Source of the DNA: Leptospira mtsangambouensis
GTDB taxonomy: Bacteria; Spirochaetota; Leptospiria; Leptospirales; Leptospiraceae
Direction: 5' to 3'
Length of the DNA stretch: 64,000 bases
Assembly (NCBI RefSeq): GCF_004770475.1
Contig: NZ_RQHK01000002.1
Location: 412,001 to 476,000, forward strand
The position numbers and the translations under genes were made by a program. The first letter of the stretch is position 1. Every line of letters starts with the position of its first letter. The notes under the pieces are model-generated. The model saw nothing but the letters and a program-made list of their open reading frames with translations, had not been told where the DNA came from and made no database searches. Below, piece by piece: positions 9,969-21,390 of this stretch.

Positions 9969-10070
9969 AAAGTTAAATTTTTTTTACAAAACTTAGGGCA
10001 AATACCGAACCTTTCCTACTTGTTTTGGGTCTAAATATCGTTCATAGATGTTTCTCCTTATGATACCCGC

Positions 10071-10110
10071 AGGGAGGGGTTAGTATCCCTGATTTTCTTT
10101 TTTTTCTTTC
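10071..10110 (+). terminator. Rho-independent terminator after porin gene
   Basis: CAGGGA (10071-10076) pairs with TCCCTG (10087-10092) around a 10-nt loop, followed by a T-rich stretch running to about 10110. It lies about 100 bp after the porin stop and 30 bp before the next gene. An overlapping alternative pairing GATAC/GTATC also exists. It would end transcripts of the kdp-porin region and separate them from the alpha-2-macroglobulin gene. Confidence 0.6.
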
Positions 10111-10140
10111 CAAACCGATTCCTTTTCCTAAATTCTCTCC

Positions 10141-13100
10141 ATGTTCTTTCGGTTTCGTTATCCTTTCCTTTTTCTCCTATTCTTAGGTTTGGTTCAGTCT
10201 GATTTCAGCCAAACCCAACCAGCTTCGATAGAATTTTTCACACCGAATGGGTTTGTCAAACAACCCAAACAGGTGACCGTTCGGTTTACCAAACCCATGG
10301 TTGCCCTTGGCGACATCAGACCCAAAGTGGACATCTTCCAAATCAACTGTCCATTGCCAGGTACAAGCCGATTTTTGGATTCCACAACCTGGGTTTATGA
10401 ATATGAAAAAGAACTTCCTGGTGGAGTGGAATGTTCCTTCCAACTAAAAGACGGAACAAAAACTTTAAGTGGTGAACCAGTTCAAGGAGAACGTAAATTT
10501 TCTTTCCATACGGGTGGACCTTCTGTTCAATACTCTTCTCCCTACCAAGGATCGTCTATCACGGAAGATCAGATTTTTATTTTGCATTTGGATGCAAAAC
10601 CAGATCTAAGTTCCTTTCAAAAATTTGTATACTTTCGATCAGAGGAATTAGGAAACCGAATTCCAATTGTTCTCATCACAGGTTCAGATAGAAAATCAAT
10701 TTTAAAATCTACAGGAGATGCAGACAAAGAAGAAACTGTCCTTTTAAAATCTAAACAAACATTTTTACCGGATAAACAAATCCAATTAGTACTAGGTAAG
10801 GGAACTAAGTCTGTTTGGGGTGGTGAAATCCGTGAAGAAGAAGTTCTTTCTTATACGGTAAGGCCTGTATTTTCAGTTCGGTTTAGTTGTGAGAGAGTGA
10901 ATGCAAAAGCAGATTGTATTCCCATCCTTCCTGTTTCGCTTTCTTTTAGTTCGCCGGTATCCAGGTCTAGTTTACAAAAAATTAAACTTGTTTCTAAAGA
11001 TGGAAAAGAATTTCCCATGTCTCCCATTGCAGAGAAAGGAAATGAGTTTTATGAATGGGTAAGTTTTCCTGGACCATTTCCAGAAAATACAGAATTTGAA
11101 ATTCGTTTGCCCGAACTTGAAGATGAAACAAACAGGAGTTTATCAAACCAAGCATCCTTTCCTTTGAAGTTTAAAACAGATGAGTTCCCACCTCTTGCAA
11201 AGTTTGGTGCCAAATTTGGAATTTTAGAATCGAAAGCCAAACCAGCGTTACCTGTCACTCTCCGAAATTTAGAAGCAAATTTACCTTTGAAATCAATCTC
11301 CCTCGGTGTTGGTGGGAAAACCCAGAAGACAATGGATATATTGGAAATCCAAAAATGGTTTCAAGTTTTATCAACCAGAGAAAGAGAACAGTCTGTATTT
11401 CAAAATCCACCAACTAACACCGGTATCTCCTCTTTTGCACTTCCGAAACCTAATGGGAAAAAACCAATGGAAGTTGTGGGAATTCCTTTGGAAACTCCAG
11501 GTTTTTATGTGGTTGAACTTGCCAGTGATGTCCTCGGGAATAGCCTTCTTGAAAAAAAGGGAAAGATGTATGTGTCTAGCGCAGCACTTGTCACAAACCT
11601 TTCTGCTCATTTTAAATGGGGAAAAGATACTAGTCTTGTTTGGGTGACAAACCTTGACCAAGGTCTACCAGAGACAGGCGTACAAATTAAAATCTTAGAT
11701 TGTAAGGGAAACTTACGCGGCGCAGGAATCACTGGAAAAGACGGAACTATGCTTTTCGGAAATGTAAATTTTCAAGAGGTTCCATATTGTGGTTATCATG
11801 AGTTAGGTTCTGGCCTTACCATTTTTGTTCAAAAAAATGATGATATTAGTTTTACCTCAAGCACTTGGGACAAAGGGATCGAAAGTTGGCGTTACCAGCT
11901 ACCAAGCGTCACAACAGGTCATTCCAAAGAAATTAAATCCATCATTCTTGATCGGACATTATTTAAAAAAGGAGAAACTGTTCACCTAAAACATATTCGT
12001 CGAGGGTTTGGAAATAAAGGACTCGTCGCAGCAGATCCCAAAGACAATCCAGAACAGGTTATCATCAAACACGAAGGTTCAGGAGAATCTTATCCTTTGC
12101 CACTGGTTTGGTCTTTTCCTGGGCAAGCAGAATCCGAATTTAAAATTCCCAAAACTGCAAAACATGGAATGTACATTGTTTATTATCCTTATTCCAATGA
12201 AGATGCAAGTTATGGGGAAACAATAACACAGTTTCGGGTGGAAGAGTTTCGTCTTCCGGTGGTCAAAGGGAATATCCAGCTTTCAGGCGAAAAACAGGAG
12301 TTAGTCTCTCCGAAAGAGTCTAAAGTTTTATTTGGATTGGAATATCTTTCCGGAGGAGGGGCTTCACACTTTCCTGTGAAAATACGTTCGCAAGTGGTTC
12401 CAAGTTTTTATTCTCCGAAGGAAGAATACTCTGCTTTTTCTTTTTCACCAGAAACCTTAAAAGAAGGAAAATGGAAAGTTAGTGGTTACGAAGAAGAAGA
12501 GGTTGAAGAAACAAAACCAACCGTTTTATCGACTGCACTCAAAACAGATGAAAAGGGATTTTTACAATATACCTTTAGTGGTTTAAAACCAATTCCCGGT
12601 TATGGAAAATTCCAAGTTGAAATGGAATATGCAGATCCTTCAGGAGAAATTCAAACTGTATCCAGAAGTTTCCCCGTCTCTCCTGCAGATGTTCATCTTG
12701 GAATTTTGCCAGATGGTTGGTTATTTACAGAGGACAACGTAAAACTACAGTTAGTGGCTCTCGATTCAAAAGATAAAATCCTGCCTTCACAAAAAATAAA
12801 AGTCACCGCTTACAAAAGAGAATTTTATTCCAATCGAAAACGTCTAGTTGGTGGATTTTATGCATACGAACATTATGAAGAAGTAACCAAACTAGGAGAA
12901 TTTTGTGAAGGTAAAACCGATTCTAAGGGAATTCTCATTTGTGAAGGTAAATCTCCATCAGTAGGTGATATTGTATTTCTTGCAGAAACGAAAGATACAA
13001 ACGGCAATATTACCAATTCCGGATATAGTGTTTGGGTGAGTTCCAAACAAGAAGCATGGTTTGATGTCAGTGACCACAATCGTATGGACATTTTACCTGA

Positions 13101-15741
13101 AAAACGTCTAGTTGATGTAGGGGAAACGGTTAAAGTTCAAATTCGATCTCCTTTTCGAGAAGCAACTGCTCTTGTGAGTTTAGAAAGAGAAGGTGTTCTT
13201 GATTACTTTGTGACACAAGTTTCTGGAAAAGATCCTGTGATTTCCATACCAATCAAAAAGGAATATGCACCTAATGTTTTTGTATCGGTATTACTTATGA
13301 GGGGACGTGTAGGTGATCCTAAACCAACAGGACTCGTAGATTTAGCAAAGCCAGGTTACCGTTTAGGTCTGACTATGTTAAAGGTGGGATCAAAACCGTA
13401 CACTTTGTCCGTATCGGTGAACCCTGAGAAAAAACTTTATCAGGTAAGAGAAACTGCCAATGTGGAATTAGAAATCAAAACTGCAGAAGGAAAAATTCCT
13501 ACTGAATCCACCGAAGTCACATTTGCGGTTGTGGATGAAGCACTCCTTGAACTTTCACCAAATCCCACATGGAATTTATTGGATGTGATGATGGGAACAA
13601 GACCCCATTCAGTGGGAACTTCTACCGCCCAAACACAGATCATAGGAAAACGCCATTTTGGTCTAAAAGCAAAACCAGAAGGAGGAGGGGGCGGAAAACA
13701 ATCCACTCGTTCTCTTTTTGATACCTTAGTGTATTGGAAGGGAAAGGCCATTGTTGGAAAAGATGGAAAACTTAAGTTTAGTTTTCCCCTAAATGATTCC
13801 CTGACTAGTTTTCGAATTGTTGCGGTTGCGACATCGGGGGTCAAAGAGTTCGGAACTGGAATGGCCAAAATCCAAACTACCCAAAAAATCCAATCGTTTT
13901 CGGGAATCCCACCTGTGGTTCGGTTAGGTGATACCCTTCGGCATGAAGTGACACTTCGTAATGCTGGGGAAAGTAAAGAACAACTAAGGTTACGTTTGTC
14001 CGTCACAGATTTAAAAAGTGGCGCGGAATCAAAAGAAGATTTAGAAACAAAATCTGCGATTTTAGGTTCTGGAGAAACCAAGGTTATCGTTTGGGAATTA
14101 ACTGTTCCTGATAATACTACTAAACGTAAGTTTCATTTGGAAGTTTCTTCTCCTAATGGAACAGTCCTTGACCAATTATCAGTGGAACAGACGGTTCTGC
14201 CGGTAGACAAAGAAAGAGTTTACCAAGCGGGTCTCTTTTTATACGAAACACCAATTAAAGAATCGGTTCAAGTTCCTGAAGGATCACAACCAAACTCTGG
14301 TAAAATGGTTTGGAAAGCCTCTCCAACAATTTTGACAAGCCTTTCTGGAATTCAAACTTATTTCCAGAACTATCCTTACTATTGTATGGAACAACGTGTA
14401 TCAAAAGCCATTGGTCTCAAATCCGAATCAATGTGGAATGATGTATTTTCTGATTTAAATTCCTTTTTAGATTATGATGGACTCGTAAAATACTTTGCTC
14501 GTATGGAAAATGGAAGCGAAATTTTGACGGCTTATGTATTAACATCAGCGCAATTAGCCAACAAAAAAATTCCTGAAGAAACTTTGGCAAGGATGATTGC
14601 GGGTTTACAAGGATATTTAGAAGGGCGTGTAAAAGGTGAGAGATACAAATTTGGCGCCGATTCCATTGTGAGAAAGATCATTGTTTGGGAAGCATTGACG
14701 AGATACCAAACTTTTGAATGGGAACAGGTAAGACCAATCTTTGAAGGTATGGAATTTTTACCAACTGCCTCTCTCATTGATCTATCAGAAATTTGGGGAA
14801 GGGTAAATGGAGGAGATAGTTCTGTTAAATCTCGCCTGACAAGTACACTACGATCTCGACTCAATATCCAAGGATCGGAACTCATCGTGGCAGATTCTGG
14901 TTTCACCAATCCATGGTGGATTCTGGGTAGCCGTGATTATACAATGGCTAAACTTTTATTATGGTCATTCTCCGAACCAAGTTATAAAAAAGATATGCCA
15001 CGTCTTATCAAAGCTTTTGTTAAAATGCAAAAAAAGGGAAGTTACGATACTACACTTGGGAATGCATATTCCATTCTGGTTTTTGATCGTGTGAGTAAAC
15101 TTTTGGAATCAGAAAAAGTGACTGGTGGAAAACTTAATATCCAATCATCCAAAGAATCTTTTAGCCTTGAACCTAACGGAAAACAAACGGTATCCCAGAG
15201 CATCGGAACGAATCCTGAGTCGGTTTCTGTTAGTTATGACGGAAAAGGCAAACCATGGGTGGAATGGTCTGTTAAATCCATCCTTCCTTTGAAAGCACCC
15301 ATCTCTAGTGGTTACCGTTTGAAACGAACTTGGGAACCTTTGCAAGTGGCAAAAGCCGGAGTTCTATCAAAAGGAGATACGATCCGAGTCAAAATTGAAA
15401 TCCAAGCAGATTCTGATAAAACCTGGGTGGTAGTGGAAGATCCGATCCCTCCAGGATCCTTACCTTTGGGCAGAGGGTTCGGTCGAGAGTCAATCATCAG
15501 CCAAGACGGGAAACCTGGGGATTCTTCTTATTATTTGAGTTTTGAAGAGAAAACTTTGTCTCAGTACAGAGCGTATTTTGAATATCTTCCCAAAGGAACA
15601 CATACCCTAGAACACAGCTTCCGATTGAACCATGTTGGGACATTCCAAATGCCTTCCACTCGGGTGGAGGCTATGTATTCACCGGAGACCCATGCGGAAT
15701 GGCCGAATGAAACTGTGAGGATTTCGGAAAATCTGGACTAG
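10141..15741 (+). CDS. Large alpha-2-macroglobulin family protein with thioester motif
   Basis: The 1866-residue protein resembles bacterial alpha-2-macroglobulins (E. coli YfhM type), which trap proteases. An N-terminal signal peptide (about 1-23) has no lipobox cysteine, so the protein is probably periplasmic or secreted and not a lipoprotein. Many beta-rich MG-like domains fill the first 1100 residues. A glycine run near 1181 precedes the A2M core (RSLFDTLVYWKG, then LNDSLTSFRIVAVATSG). The thioester motif CMEQ (CxEQ) begins at Cys1415, inside YPYYCMEQRVSKAIG, followed by the alpha-helical thioester domain. The C-terminal region (EDPIPPGS, YRAYFEYLPKGTHTLEH) matches the family. No penicillin-binding protein 1C gene is adjacent, unlike in many proteobacteria. 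Confidence 0.9.
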   Translation: MFFRFRYPFLFLLFLGLVQSDFSQTQPASIEFFTPNGFVKQPKQVTVRFTKPMVALGDIRPKVDIFQINCPLPGTSRFLDSTTWVYEYEKELPGGVECSFQLKDGTKTLSGEPVQGERKFSFHTGGPSVQYSSPYQGSSITEDQIFILHLDAKPDLSSFQKFVYFRSEELGNRIPIVLITGSDRKSILKSTGDADKEETVLLKSKQTFLPDKQIQLVLGKGTKSVWGGEIREEEVLSYTVRPVFSVRFSCERVNAKADCIPILPVSLSFSSPVSRSSLQKIKLVSKDGKEFPMSPIAEKGNEFYEWVSFPGPFPENTEFEIRLPELEDETNRSLSNQASFPLKFKTDEFPPLAKFGAKFGILESKAKPALPVTLRNLEANLPLKSISLGVGGKTQKTMDILEIQKWFQVLSTREREQSVFQNPPTNTGISSFALPKPNGKKPMEVVGIPLETPGFYVVELASDVLGNSLLEKKGKMYVSSAALVTNLSAHFKWGKDTSLVWVTNLDQGLPETGVQIKILDCKGNLRGAGITGKDGTMLFGNVNFQEVPYCGYHELGSGLTIFVQKNDDISFTSSTWDKGIESWRYQLPSVTTGHSKEIKSIILDRTLFKKGETVHLKHIRRGFGNKGLVAADPKDNPEQVIIKHEGSGESYPLPLVWSFPGQAESEFKIPKTAKHGMYIVYYPYSNEDASYGETITQFRVEEFRLPVVKGNIQLSGEKQELVSPKESKVLFGLEYLSGGGASHFPVKIRSQVVPSFYSPKEEYSAFSFSPETLKEGKWKVSGYEEEEVEETKPTVLSTALKTDEKGFLQYTFSGLKPIPGYGKFQVEMEYADPSGEIQTVSRSFPVSPADVHLGILPDGWLFTEDNVKLQLVALDSKDKILPSQKIKVTAYKREFYSNRKRLVGGFYAYEHYEEVTKLGEFCEGKTDSKGILICEGKSPSVGDIVFLAETKDTNGNITNSGYSVWVSSKQEAWFDVSDHNRMDILPEKRLVDVGETVKVQIRSPFREATALVSLEREGVLDYFVTQVSGKDPVISIPIKKEYAPNVFVSVLLMRGRVGDPKPTGLVDLAKPGYRLGLTMLKVGSKPYTLSVSVNPEKKLYQVRETANVELEIKTAEGKIPTESTEVTFAVVDEALLELSPNPTWNLLDVMMGTRPHSVGTSTAQTQIIGKRHFGLKAKPEGGGGGKQSTRSLFDTLVYWKGKAIVGKDGKLKFSFPLNDSLTSFRIVAVATSGVKEFGTGMAKIQTTQKIQSFSGIPPVVRLGDTLRHEVTLRNAGESKEQLRLRLSVTDLKSGAESKEDLETKSAILGSGETKVIVWELTVPDNTTKRKFHLEVSSPNGTVLDQLSVEQTVLPVDKERVYQAGLFLYETPIKESVQVPEGSQPNSGKMVWKASPTILTSLSGIQTYFQNYPYYCMEQRVSKAIGLKSESMWNDVFSDLNSFLDYDGLVKYFARMENGSEILTAYVLTSAQLANKKIPEETLARMIAGLQGYLEGRVKGERYKFGADSIVRKIIVWEALTRYQTFEWEQVRPIFEGMEFLPTASLIDLSEIWGRVNGGDSSVKSRLTSTLRSRLNIQGSELIVADSGFTNPWWILGSRDYTMAKLLLWSFSEPSYKKDMPRLIKAFVKMQKKGSYDTTLGNAYSILVFDRVSKLLESEKVTGGKLNIQSSKESFSLEPNGKQTVSQSIGTNPESVSVSYDGKGKPWVEWSVKSILPLKAPISSGYRLKRTWEPLQVAKAGVLSKGDTIRVKIEIQADSDKTWVVVEDPIPPGSLPLGRGFGRESIISQDGKPGDSSYYLSFEEKTLSQYRAYFEYLPKGTHTLEHSFRLNHVGTFQMPSTRVEAMYSPETHAEWPNETVRISENLD

Positions 15742-15773
15742 GAAAAGTTTACGGATAAAGAGGGCCTGGAATT

Positions 15774-18041
15774 ATGACTCTAATGGGTCCGAACCAAGTC
15801 CCTCTTTTCCCCATCCGAATCCTTAAAATTGCCTTTTGGTTTACCGTTTTTTTTTATCTATTTTTTCTAATCTTTAATACTAGTTTTACCATTATGGGAG
15901 TGGACGTTGGAGACTTCCTGAAACAGTACTTAGGTGCTTTTTTGGGAGTATATCTTTCTACAACTTTCAAAGTTTTTTCAGTTTCATTCTTTTTGCATCT
16001 GACTCTCTTTTCTCTTGTTTATCTAACATACCATTTTCTAAAACGTTCGGATGTCTCTTGGTATATCTTATCTGCTTGGGTAGTATTTATCGAATGTTTT
16101 GCCTTGTTCCATTCGATGGTAAGTTTCCCACAAATTTATGGTGAGTTCTTTTTCTTTCGATACCCTTCCTTTGCTCCGTTTCTGTATTTTCTTACTGATC
16201 ACACAAGTCCTACTTACTTTAGTTTTGTATTGGGAATTCTTATTTTGGGATTTCTTTTTGTTCTCTTGCGACAAATTTACCTTCATAAAAACAAAGAAAG
16301 TTTTTTTGCAATCTTGCATGTGTTAGTTCTAGGACTCGTACATACATCTGGCTATTACATGGTAGGGATTCTTTACTTTGTTATCCTTTTTTGGCAAGGC
16401 AAACATTACCAGAGAATCCATATTAAGTCTTATGGATTTCTTTCCATCTTTTTTCTTTTTCTTTATTTGATTCCAAGTATTTGGACAAGGATTGAAGGTT
16501 TAACGCGCAGAGAAACAAAAGAAATGCCGCCTGTTTTTATTATTGCAGCAGACTCTCTTCGTTATGACAAAATTGGACTTAAACTCGAAGGGAAAAGTAT
16601 CACACCGAATATCGATTTATTTGCTAACGATAGTTTTGTGTTCCATGACCATCATACCACCATCCCTCGCACATTCCCTAGTTGGGCGGATTTATTAACC
16701 GGACAATATGCAATGAGCCATAAAGTTCGTGATATGTTCCCGTCACCGGAGGAAAAACAAAGGATTGGGTCTCCAGCTTTTTCTACCATTCAACAAAAGT
16801 TAAAGGAGATTGGTTACCGAAGTTATGCGATAGGGAGTTTTGCTGCTGATATATTCCCTAGAGCCAACTTTGGATTTGATGAGGTACTTGCTCCGAACTT
16901 TAATGCTCGCATAATGACAGTGCAAAGAACTGCCGAATCACAACTGTTTCTTATGCCTTTTCTCACTGGTTCATGGTTTTCTGGTGGGATGTATTTGGAA
17001 GAAATGGATGGATTGTCTACTTGGGGAGATGGGAGTCGCATTTTTGACCGGTTCCGATCGATTTTAAAACGAGAAGGCAATCAGGCATTTTCTGTAACTT
17101 ACTTTTCGAGTGTCATTCATTTTCCTTATACCCCAGCTTATCCTTATTATAAATCTTTTACCGATCCAAACTATTATGGTAAGTATAAATATTTAAAATT
17201 TGTAGATCCAACTAATTCTACTACCCCGAACGAAGAAGAAACAAAACAGATTCGTGGTTTGTTTGACAGTGCCGTTTTTGCTTTTGATTCTGAGTTTGGT
17301 GATATCATTTCCGAATTAAAGGAAAAAGGAATCTATGATGAATCCATCATCATACTGACGGCAGATCACGGGGAAGCTTTGTATGAAGATGTACATGGGC
17401 AAGGTCATGGAGAACATTTGCGTGGGGAAGCAGTGACTCATGTCCCCCTGATCATAAAATTTCCGAAATCGACAAATCATAAAATGTCCGACCAACAATT
17501 TTTAGGAATTACCTCGAGTGTCGATATTTATCCAACTTTAATGGATTATTTTGGAATCTTCACCAAACAAGAGTTTCCCGGGAGATCTTTGTTACCTGTC
17601 CTTGGAAAGTCTAATTGGGCTGAGGACAGATTGGTATATGCAGAAACAGGAATTTGGTTTTCTGATGCGGGTGACCATTTTTTTCAAAAACAAAGAATCC
17701 CTTATCCGAATATCTTATCTCTGCACCAAGTGGTTCCTGAAGAAGATTACCAAATTATGATCACTGATCCAATGTATAGAGAAACAATCGCTTTTTCAAA
17801 ACATAGGTCTGTGCAAAATTCGAATTACAAACTCATTTATATTCCCACACGCCAAGGTGTGCTTTTTGAATTCTATGATCGAAAAAAGGATCCTTTCAAT
17901 ACAAAGAATCTTTATCCGAACCACCCCATGGCCATAAAAATGAAAGACATGTTGTATCAAATGGTTGTAAAGTGGGAAGACGCCTCTCTCGCAGGAGAGT
18001 ATTTAATACCAAGTTCTTTATCTGATATCAATGAAAATTAA
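15774..18041 (+). CDS. Membrane-anchored sulfatase / alkaline-phosphatase-superfamily enzyme
   Basis: The first 250 residues hold about six membrane helices; the remainder is an extracytoplasmic alkaline-phosphatase-superfamily domain. Motifs: FIIAADSLRYDKIG (metal ligand Asp260), SITPNID, RTFPSWADLLTG (likely nucleophile Thr300 in a TxPS context), IILTADHGEALYED, HGEHLRGEAVTHVPLIIKFP. The architecture is like lipoteichoic-acid synthases and phosphoethanolamine or glycerophosphate transferases, and sulfatase is only the family name. The Cys/Ser-x-Pro-x-Arg site of true sulfatases is absent, so a phospho-group transferase or phosphatase acting on surface glycans or lipids is more likely. Start could be 15774 or the ATG at 15783. 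It lies 32 bp after the macroglobulin gene. Confidence 0.8.
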   Translation: MTLMGPNQVPLFPIRILKIAFWFTVFFYLFFLIFNTSFTIMGVDVGDFLKQYLGAFLGVYLSTTFKVFSVSFFLHLTLFSLVYLTYHFLKRSDVSWYILSAWVVFIECFALFHSMVSFPQIYGEFFFFRYPSFAPFLYFLTDHTSPTYFSFVLGILILGFLFVLLRQIYLHKNKESFFAILHVLVLGLVHTSGYYMVGILYFVILFWQGKHYQRIHIKSYGFLSIFFLFLYLIPSIWTRIEGLTRRETKEMPPVFIIAADSLRYDKIGLKLEGKSITPNIDLFANDSFVFHDHHTTIPRTFPSWADLLTGQYAMSHKVRDMFPSPEEKQRIGSPAFSTIQQKLKEIGYRSYAIGSFAADIFPRANFGFDEVLAPNFNARIMTVQRTAESQLFLMPFLTGSWFSGGMYLEEMDGLSTWGDGSRIFDRFRSILKREGNQAFSVTYFSSVIHFPYTPAYPYYKSFTDPNYYGKYKYLKFVDPTNSTTPNEEETKQIRGLFDSAVFAFDSEFGDIISELKEKGIYDESIIILTADHGEALYEDVHGQGHGEHLRGEAVTHVPLIIKFPKSTNHKMSDQQFLGITSSVDIYPTLMDYFGIFTKQEFPGRSLLPVLGKSNWAEDRLVYAETGIWFSDAGDHFFQKQRIPYPNILSLHQVVPEEDYQIMITDPMYRETIAFSKHRSVQNSNYKLIYIPTRQGVLFEFYDRKKDPFNTKNLYPNHPMAIKMKDMLYQMVVKWEDASLAGEYLIPSSLSDINEN

Positions 18042-18063
18042 ATAGGAAAAAAAAGAGGAAACT

Positions 18064-21000
18064 ATGCCGCAACGTAACGACTTAAAATCAATTTTGATCA
18101 TCGGATCCGGACCTATCGTCATCGGGCAGGCATGTGAATTTGACTACTCTGGAACACAAGCAACGAAAGCATTGAGGGAAAAGGGGATACGAGTGATCCT
18201 CGTAAATTCCAATCCAGCTACAATTATGACGGATCCTGATCTTGCTGATGCAACATACATTGAACCACTTACGGTTCCTGTTTTAGAAAAAATCATCAAA
18301 AAAGAAAAACCAGATGCCATCTTACCAACCGTAGGTGGTCAGACAGCACTCAACTTGGCACTCGCCCTCCATCGTGAAGGTGTATTAGAAAAATACAATG
18401 TAGAACTTATCGGTGCAAAAGTTGATGCCATTCGAAAAGCAGAAGATCGGGAACTATTTAAACTCGCAATGGAAAAACTGGGTATCCGAGTTGCAAAGTC
18501 CTTTATGGTGTCTGACATGGAGGCCGCCAGGAAAGCAAAAGATGTCATTGGTTATCCAATCATCATTCGGCCAGCATTTACTCTCGGTGGAACTGGTGGA
18601 GGAACTTGTTATGATGAAACAGAGTTTGAAGAGATAACACAAAAAGGACTATCTGCTTCCCCCATTTCGCAGGTATTAGTTGAAGAGTCTGTGATGGGAT
18701 GGAAAGAGTTTGAGTTAGAGGTCATGCGAGACCTCGCAGACAACGTTGTTATTATTTGTTCCATTGAAAATTTGGACCCTATGGGTGTTCATACTGGTGA
18801 CTCCATTACTGTTGCTCCTCAACAAACTTTGAGTGACAGAGAGTATCAAAAACTTCGTGATATGTCGATTGATATCATTCGAGAAATTGGAGTAGAGACG
18901 GGTGGTTCCAATATCCAATTTGCTGTGAATCCAGAAAATGGGGATGTCATTGTCATTGAGATGAACCCACGAGTTTCTCGGTCTTCTGCTTTGGCATCTA
19001 AAGCAACAGGATTTCCAATCGCAAAAATTGCAGCACTTCTTTCCATCGGATATACCTTAGATGAAATTAGAAATGATATTACCCGTGTAACGCCAGCTAG
19101 TTTTGAACCATCCATCGATTATGTTGTAACAAAAATACCTAGGTTTGCATTCGAAAAATTTCCTGGTTCCGATCCAACGTTAGGTGTTCAGATGAAGGCC
19201 GTTGGTGAAGCTATGGCGATCGGACGTAACTTCAAAGAAAGTTTTCAAAAAGCACTTAGATCACTGGAAACTGACCGTTTTGGGTTTGGAAGTGACGGGT
19301 ATTTAAAAGAACTTTTGGAATGGGAGTCTGTTCCGAAAGAAGAAAGAAAAACTTGGTTAACGGCAAAGGTAAAACGACCTACAGACAAACGTATTTTCTA
19401 TGTGAAGATGGCCTTTGATTTTGGAATGAGTGTCGAAGAAATTTTTGATATTTGTAAAATTGATCCTTGGTTCCTTTACCAATTCGAAGAGTTATACCAA
19501 TTAGAAAATAAATTCCGAAAAGAAGGAAAAACCATCATTGAAGAAATGAAAAGATCTGGTTTCTCTAATCGCCAACTTGCTTTCCTTTCTAAAGAGGAAC
19601 AAATTCTCGCGCAAGTTCGAAGTGGTGCAGCGATCGAAATCACAAAGGCCAAAGTAGAAAAAACCCTTCGAGAAGAAGAAGAACTCATCGAAAAATACTT
19701 AGAAGAAAAAAACATTCATCCAGTTTATAAGAGAATTGATACTTGCGCTGGTGAATTCGAAGCATTTACACCTTATATGTATTCTTCTTATGACGAAGAG
19801 GATGAAGCTGATGTCACTTCGAAAAAGAAAGTGATGATCCTTGGTGGTGGGCCAAACAGAATTGGACAAGGAATTGAATTTGATTATTGTTGTTGCCATG
19901 CTTCCTTCTCATTGCAAGAGGCAGGAGTGGAGTCAATCATGGTAAACTCCAATCCAGAAACAGTTTCTACAGATTACGATACTTCCGACAGGTTGTATTT
20001 TGAACCATTAAGTCTAGAAGATGTAATGGCAATTTTCAAAAAAGAAAAACCAGATGGTGTGATTGTTCAGTTAGGTGGTCAAACTCCTCTAAAATTAGCA
20101 AAGTCATTGGAAAAAAGAGGAGTTCCCATTATGGGAACAAGTCCTGATTCCATTGATAGGGCAGAAGATCGCAAACGATTTGCCGAAGTTTTAGAAAAAC
20201 TAAACCTAAAATCACCTGATAACGGAATTGCTGCTTCTAAAGATAAAGCAAGAGAGATCGCAAAGAAAATTGGTTATCCGGTACTTGTAAGGCCATCGTA
20301 TGTTTTGGGTGGAAGAGCCATGCTCATCGTTAACGAAGAATCGGAACTTGATAAATATATGGAAGAAGCAGAAGAGGTATCGGAAGATAGACCACTTCTA
20401 GTAGATTCATTTTTACAAGATGCGATCGAAGTGGATGTGGATGCCTTGTGTGATGGCAAAGATGTATTCATTGCAGGGATTATGGAACATATTGAGGAAG
20501 CGGGAATCCACTCTGGTGACTCAGCTTGTGTGTTGCCTCCGCAGTCCATTTCTCAACGTATGTTACAGGAAATAGAAGAAGCAACTTATCGTTTGGCTTT
20601 GGAGTTAAATGTAAAAGGTTTAATCAACGTTCAATATGCCATTAAAGAAGAAACTCTTTATGTCCTAGAAGTTAACCCTCGTGCTTCACGAACAGTTCCT
20701 TTTGTTGCGAAGTCAATCGGTATCCCTGTCGTTAAAATTGCAGTTCGATTGATGTTAGGTGAACCATTGGCATCTTTTAAATTGGGAAAACGTTTTTCAG
20801 CGCCAATGATTACTGTGAAAGAAGCTGTATTACCATTTAGTAAATTCCCTGGTGTTGATACAATCCTTGGCCCAGAGATGAGATCTACCGGAGAAGTAAT
20901 GGGAGTTGCTACGACAAAAGGGGAAGCCTTTGTCAAAGCTCAAATTATGGCAGGTGAAGAACCTCCTAAACATGGTACTGTTTTTGTGACCATCAATGAT

Positions 21001-21384
21001 AAAACTAAAAAAGAATTATTAGAATCAATTCGGTCATTATCAAACTTAGGATATAATATCATCGCAACAGAAGGAACACATAAATTCCTTTCTGATAATG
21101 GAATTCTATCTAGTAAAATTAACAAAATTTACGATGGTTATTTTCCGAATGTGATTGATTATATCAAAGAAAAGAAAATTCATCTGATTATTAATACTCC
21201 TTTGTCGAGAGTTACGCGTGAGAATGCGTTTACAATCCGACAAGCAGCAATTAAATACAAAGTTCCATGTTTGACAACAGCACAAGCGGGAAAGGCGTTA
21301 ATTCATGGTTTGGTAGAAATGAAGGATAAAGGTTTTTCCGTGAATTCCCTTCAAGAAATTCACGCGAAACACAAAAGTAATTAA
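18064..21384 (+). CDS. carB: Carbamoyl-phosphate synthase large subunit
   Basis: CarB makes carbamoyl phosphate from bicarbonate, ATP and glutamine-derived ammonia for arginine and pyrimidine synthesis. The 1106-residue product shows the duplicated ATP-grasp halves: the first starts with [20 protein letters not shown] and holds [12 protein letters not shown]; the second starts with [19 protein letters not shown] and holds [11 protein letters not shown]. The C-terminal allosteric MGS-like domain covers about the last 140 residues. It is about 30 residues longer than E. coli CarB (1073), mostly through charged inserts near residues 480-580. A strong GAGGA ribosome site precedes ATG 18064. The small subunit gene carA is not adjacent. 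Confidence 0.97.
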   Translation: MPQRNDLKSILIIGSGPIVIGQACEFDYSGTQATKALREKGIRVILVNSNPATIMTDPDLADATYIEPLTVPVLEKIIKKEKPDAILPTVGGQTALNLALALHREGVLEKYNVELIGAKVDAIRKAEDRELFKLAMEKLGIRVAKSFMVSDMEAARKAKDVIGYPIIIRPAFTLGGTGGGTCYDETEFEEITQKGLSASPISQVLVEESVMGWKEFELEVMRDLADNVVIICSIENLDPMGVHTGDSITVAPQQTLSDREYQKLRDMSIDIIREIGVETGGSNIQFAVNPENGDVIVIEMNPRVSRSSALASKATGFPIAKIAALLSIGYTLDEIRNDITRVTPASFEPSIDYVVTKIPRFAFEKFPGSDPTLGVQMKAVGEAMAIGRNFKESFQKALRSLETDRFGFGSDGYLKELLEWESVPKEERKTWLTAKVKRPTDKRIFYVKMAFDFGMSVEEIFDICKIDPWFLYQFEELYQLENKFRKEGKTIIEEMKRSGFSNRQLAFLSKEEQILAQVRSGAAIEITKAKVEKTLREEEELIEKYLEEKNIHPVYKRIDTCAGEFEAFTPYMYSSYDEEDEADVTSKKKVMILGGGPNRIGQGIEFDYCCCHASFSLQEAGVESIMVNSNPETVSTDYDTSDRLYFEPLSLEDVMAIFKKEKPDGVIVQLGGQTPLKLAKSLEKRGVPIMGTSPDSIDRAEDRKRFAEVLEKLNLKSPDNGIAASKDKAREIAKKIGYPVLVRPSYVLGGRAMLIVNEESELDKYMEEAEEVSEDRPLLVDSFLQDAIEVDVDALCDGKDVFIAGIMEHIEEAGIHSGDSACVLPPQSISQRMLQEIEEATYRLALELNVKGLINVQYAIKEETLYVLEVNPRASRTVPFVAKSIGIPVVKIAVRLMLGEPLASFKLGKRFSAPMITVKEAVLPFSKFPGVDTILGPEMRSTGEVMGVATTKGEAFVKAQIMAGEEPPKHGTVFVTINDKTKKELLESIRSLSNLGYNIIATEGTHKFLSDNGILSSKINKIYDGYFPNVIDYIKEKKIHLIINTPLSRVTRENAFTIRQAAIKYKVPCLTTAQAGKALIHGLVEMKDKGFSVNSLQEIHAKHKSN

Positions 21385-21390
21385 AACTTA

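Noticed and set aside
13440..14081. Minus-strand frame of 213 codons inside the macroglobulin gene
   Set aside because: Low-complexity antisense reading of a strongly conserved A2M core; no ribosome site or family motif.
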